DNA of 8,097 nucleotides from Alphaproteobacteria bacterium (GTDB lineage Bacteria; Pseudomonadota; Alphaproteobacteria; JAAXGF01). The translations under genes were made by a program, and so were the position numbers. Where the stretch lies: the NCBI GenBank assembly GCA_012267605.1, contig JAAXGF010000117.1, positions 1 through 8,097 of the forward strand, given 5' to 3'. Under the pieces are notes generated by a model, which was not told the origin of the DNA, did no database searches, and saw only the letters and a program-made list of their open reading frames with translations. Below, piece after piece: positions 5,967-8,097 of the stretch (positions are counted from its first letter, which is position 1; every line of letters starts with the position of its first letter).

Positions 5967-6740
5967 TCAGTCGACCAGCCCTGCGGCTAGTTGCAGGACG
6001 TCGCTGGCAGCGTCGCAAGATGGGTAGCGCGTGAGCAGCCCGGTTTGATGCCGAATGGCGTCCGGAATACGGGGATCATGGCGCACAATTCCGGCCAGCG
6101 GTGGCGAAATCTTGAGGAAGTTTTTGCATACCTTGGCAATGGTTTCATACGTGAGTTGACCCTGGCCGAGGCTCTTGGCAGCGTTCACTACCACGCGCAA
6201 ATCAGATCTCGGCTGGTCGATGGATGTCAGCTTGATAAATGCATAAGCATCGGTAAGCGCAGTCGGCTCATCGCTAGTGACCACCAAGCACGGACCGCGG
6301 CCAAAAGTGAGCGCGCGAACCTCCAGATCGACCCCGGCGCCAAGGTCGGTGATTACGTTGTCGTACTCAACCGCCAGATCGACAAGCTGATCGCGCAACC
6401 GGTGCGGCCTGCCCGGTCCAAGGGAGGCAAGATCGCCGCTACCGGATCGGCCGGCGATGATATCGAATCCGCCCTTCTCGTAACGACTCACAACATCACA
6501 TAGGCTGACCTCACCGACCACCACTGCGCCAAGATTTTGTCGTGGGGCCAGTCCGAGCTGAACGTCGACGTTGGCCAAGCCCAGGTCACCGTCGAACAAT
6601 AGGATCCGCCGCCCAGACTGGGCTAGTGCGTGAGCCAATGTGATAGCCAGCCAGGTTTTTCCGACACCGCCTTTTCCAGAGGCGACCGTCACAATATTTT
6701 TGGCGTACGCGGTAGGTTCAGCGGCGACAATTGGAGTCAT
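5967..6740 (-). CDS. flhG: MinD/ParA-type ATPase FlhG (flagellar number regulator)
   Basis: FlhG is a MinD-like ATPase that restrains flagellar number and cooperates with the GTPase FlhF at the cell pole. The 257-residue product has the deviant Walker A KGGVGKT (23-29), the following switch DGDLGLANVD (50-59), characteristic of the FlhG branch, and Walker B VITDLGAG with D132. Near the end it has the typical G-I-V-R-H-D-P-R-I-P-D-A-I segment and RYP. Only about 14 residues precede the first strand. The N-terminal D-Q-A-x-x-L-R motif with which well-studied FlhG proteins stimulate FlhF is absent. I also see no strong amphipathic membrane-targeting helix at the C-terminus. The ATG overlaps the flhF stop by 4 nt (ATGA), and the fliK-like ATG follows 1 nt after its stop. 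Some annotations would call it a MinD/ParA family protein. The flhF neighbour supports FlhG. Confidence 0.88.
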   Translation of the reverse strand: MTPIVAAEPTAYAKNIVTVASGKGGVGKTWLAITLAHALAQSGRRILLFDGDLGLANVDVQLGLAPRQNLGAVVVGEVSLCDVVSRYEKGGFDIIAGRSGSGDLASLGPGRPHRLRDQLVDLAVEYDNVITDLGAGVDLEVRALTFGRGPCLVVTSDEPTALTDAYAFIKLTSIDQPRSDLRVVVNAAKSLGQGQLTYETIAKVCKNFLKISPPLAGIVRHDPRIPDAIRHQTGLLTRYPSCDAASDVLQLAAGLVD

Positions 6741-7711
6741 GCGGTGGCCTCTTTGGTTGGCGGTATACGATCAGCCGATCGGCTGAGGATTAGGCCGGCG
6801 AGCGTGGCGCCATCCAAGATTCGTAATCCTTTCGCCACGTGGGGGCTGGCGGTTGCCTCGGCGAGGCCGAGGCCACCGGCTTCGGCGACAGCGAACGGTG
6901 CGCCGATTCGGCGTGTTGCGTCGAGCCTTGTCGTCACCAGACGGCGACAGCCAAGGGAGCCGAAAATCTCGCCTATTTCAGCAGCTTCCGTGACATCCCC
7001 GCCGGCCGGAAGCGCGAGAACTGGTTCAACCGACGTGCCGGAGAAAAGTTCTCCTAGACCACACACTTGGGTGCTGTCGAACGGGTTGATGCCGGCAGTA
7101 TCGACCAGAACGAAGTCAGCTTCGTCGCCGTCCTTGACCCGCTCGGCCAAGTCGCGGGCAGAATTCGCTAGATCAAGTCGGACACCAAGAATCTTTGTGA
7201 AGGTAGCCAGTTGATCTAACCCGCCCGCCCGGAAATTGTCGGTCGTGATAACCCGAACCTGGCGACTACCCAATTTCGCGCGGGCAGCTATCTTGGCGGT
7301 CGTCACGGTTTTGCCAGCACCACACGGCCCAATGAATGCCAACGGACCGTCCACGGCTTCGTTCAACGGTTGAAACTCGAACTGATATTGTATGGCATTC
7401 GCCAGCGCCGTTTCGTGCTCGCATTCATCATGGAGCCGCGCGGAGTCCAATAGGCGCCGAGCGATTTTCTGTGGTAAGCCATGATACGCGAGCGCGGGGG
7501 CGATAACCGCGTCGATGTCCGCACCGCGATCAAGCAATTCGCTCCATCGGCGATCGGGATCTGCCATATCGACGGCGGCGGTAAGACGCACACCGCCATG
7601 GTCGCCAGCCCCATGTTGGGTTGAGACGATGACCGCGCCATCGCCAAAGTCCTCGCGCACCAAACGCATGGCTTCGCTCATGGTATCGGTGCTGAACGAC
7701 TTGAGGCGCAT
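6737..7711 (-). CDS. flhF: Flagellar biosynthesis SRP-type GTPase FlhF
   Basis: FlhF is the third SRP-family GTPase besides Ffh and FtsY. It marks the site of polar flagellum assembly and recruits the first basal-body proteins to the membrane. The 324-residue product starts MRLKSFSTDTMSEAMRLVRE, the typical FlhF N-terminus. A short N domain follows (about 90-120), then the GTPase domain with G1 GPCGAGKT (128-135, K134), TTDNFRAGGLDQL (the SRP-type G2 region), G3 DTAG (204-207) and G4 TRLD (261-264, canonical TKLD). The basic B region between residues ~35 and ~80 is short, which makes the protein smaller than many FlhF of 380 or more residues. The ATG is 3 nt after the flhA stop, and the stop overlaps flhG by 4 nt, so flhA-flhF-flhG are read as one unit. 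FlhF with FlhG indicates a polar flagellum. Confidence 0.95.
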   Translation of the reverse strand: MRLKSFSTDTMSEAMRLVREDFGDGAVIVSTQHGAGDHGGVRLTAAVDMADPDRRWSELLDRGADIDAVIAPALAYHGLPQKIARRLLDSARLHDECEHETALANAIQYQFEFQPLNEAVDGPLAFIGPCGAGKTVTTAKIAARAKLGSRQVRVITTDNFRAGGLDQLATFTKILGVRLDLANSARDLAERVKDGDEADFVLVDTAGINPFDSTQVCGLGELFSGTSVEPVLALPAGGDVTEAAEIGEIFGSLGCRRLVTTRLDATRRIGAPFAVAEAGGLGLAEATASPHVAKGLRILDGATLAGLILSRSADRIPPTKEATA

Positions 7712-7714
7712 AGT

Positions 7715-8097
7715 TTAAATCCGCCCCACGGTTCGTATTTTTGCCTTGGGATGGACCTCGCTTTGCGACATTACCACAGTCAGGGGCCGGAACCTCTCCA
7801 CGACCGAGCGCACGAACGACCGAATGCCGGCACTTGTCAACAGAACCGGTGTCTCTCCGGACATCAGGTGCCGGTCGAATGCTTCGCGCACCTGGGTGAT
7901 GAATTCCTGAAGCTTGCTCGGTGCCATTGACAACTGCCGCTCGTCGCCATGGCTGACAATGGCCTCGGAAAACGCGCTTTCCCACTCTGGCGAAAGCGTC
8001 AGCAATGAAAGAATGCTTTCGCCATTGACATTGGCGTTGCAGATTTGCCGAGCTAGCCGGGTGCGTAAGTGTTCAACGCTAACCCGACTTCCGCAAC
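7715..8097 (-). CDS. flhA: Flagellar export gate protein FlhA, C-terminal end (5' end outside window)
   Basis: FlhA is the large inner-membrane component of the flagellar export gate. Its cytoplasmic nonamer ring binds export chaperones and FliJ. Only the last 126 residues are in the window. They include LARQICN, LTLSPEWESAF, QLSMAPSKLQEFITQVREAF, VLLTSAGIRSFVRSVVERF and the conserved ending VVMSQSEVHPKAKIRTVGRI. These are standard features of the last subdomains of FlhA (roughly 700 residues in full). The frame is open to the right edge, so the start and the transmembrane half lie outside. An ATG-like position at 8005 is only an internal Leu codon. The stop is 3 nt from the flhF start. Presence of FlhA in the same unit places the downstream genes in the early flagellar class. 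Confidence 0.96.
   Translation of the reverse strand, partial: CGSRVSVEHLRTRLARQICNANVNGESILSLLTLSPEWESAFSEAIVSHGDERQLSMAPSKLQEFITQVREAFDRHLMSGETPVLLTSAGIRSFVRSVVERFRPLTVVMSQSEVHPKAKIRTVGRI

Noticed and set aside
7530..7985. Minus-strand frame spanning the flhA-flhF junction
   Set aside because: It is out of frame with both conserved genes and shows Arg-rich shadow composition.

Overview
The window is a compact flagellar and chemotaxis locus from an alphaproteobacterium. The CtrA response regulator, divergent from fliI, is diagnostic of the class. The polar-flagellum pair FlhF/FlhG beside flhA points to a Rhodospirillales-like or related lineage rather than Rhizobiales. The order is inferred from gene content and is not certain. 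No mobile elements, CRISPR arrays, tRNAs or rRNAs were seen, and there are no obvious broken genes.

Layout from left to right: the 3' end of cheR (+) runs into the window from the left and meets ctrA (-) tail to tail. A 178-base divergent regulatory region follows, AT-rich compared with its surroundings. It holds two one-mismatch CtrA boxes and two GANTC (CcrM-type) sites. fliI and fliJ (+) form a translationally coupled pair that starts from this region. They converge with a long minus-strand operon, read from the right edge inwards as flhA (3' end only), flhF, flhG, a fliK-like gene and a small last gene. Gene junctions in that operon are tight: 3 nt, a 4-nt overlap, 1 nt and 19 nt.

The proteins cover one process. 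FlhA is the export gate, FliI and FliJ are the export ATPase and its central stalk, and the FliK-like protein probably belongs to hook-length or export-switch control. FlhF and FlhG set flagellar position and number, CtrA ties flagellar transcription to the cell cycle, and CheR adapts chemoreceptors.

The least ordinary item is the last gene of the minus operon (3250-3696). Its product resembles the T-fold protein QueF (preQ0 reductase of queuosine synthesis) along most of its length, yet it has no cysteine at all. It therefore cannot carry out the known QueF chemistry. A cysteine-free QueF relative translated behind a flagellar secretion operon is the best candidate here for an undescribed function. 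Secondary points are an FlhG lacking the usual N-terminal FlhF-activating motif, a FliK-like protein with the same ~47-residue module on both sides of a long disordered linker, and a CtrA with an extended tail that still ends in Ala-Ala.
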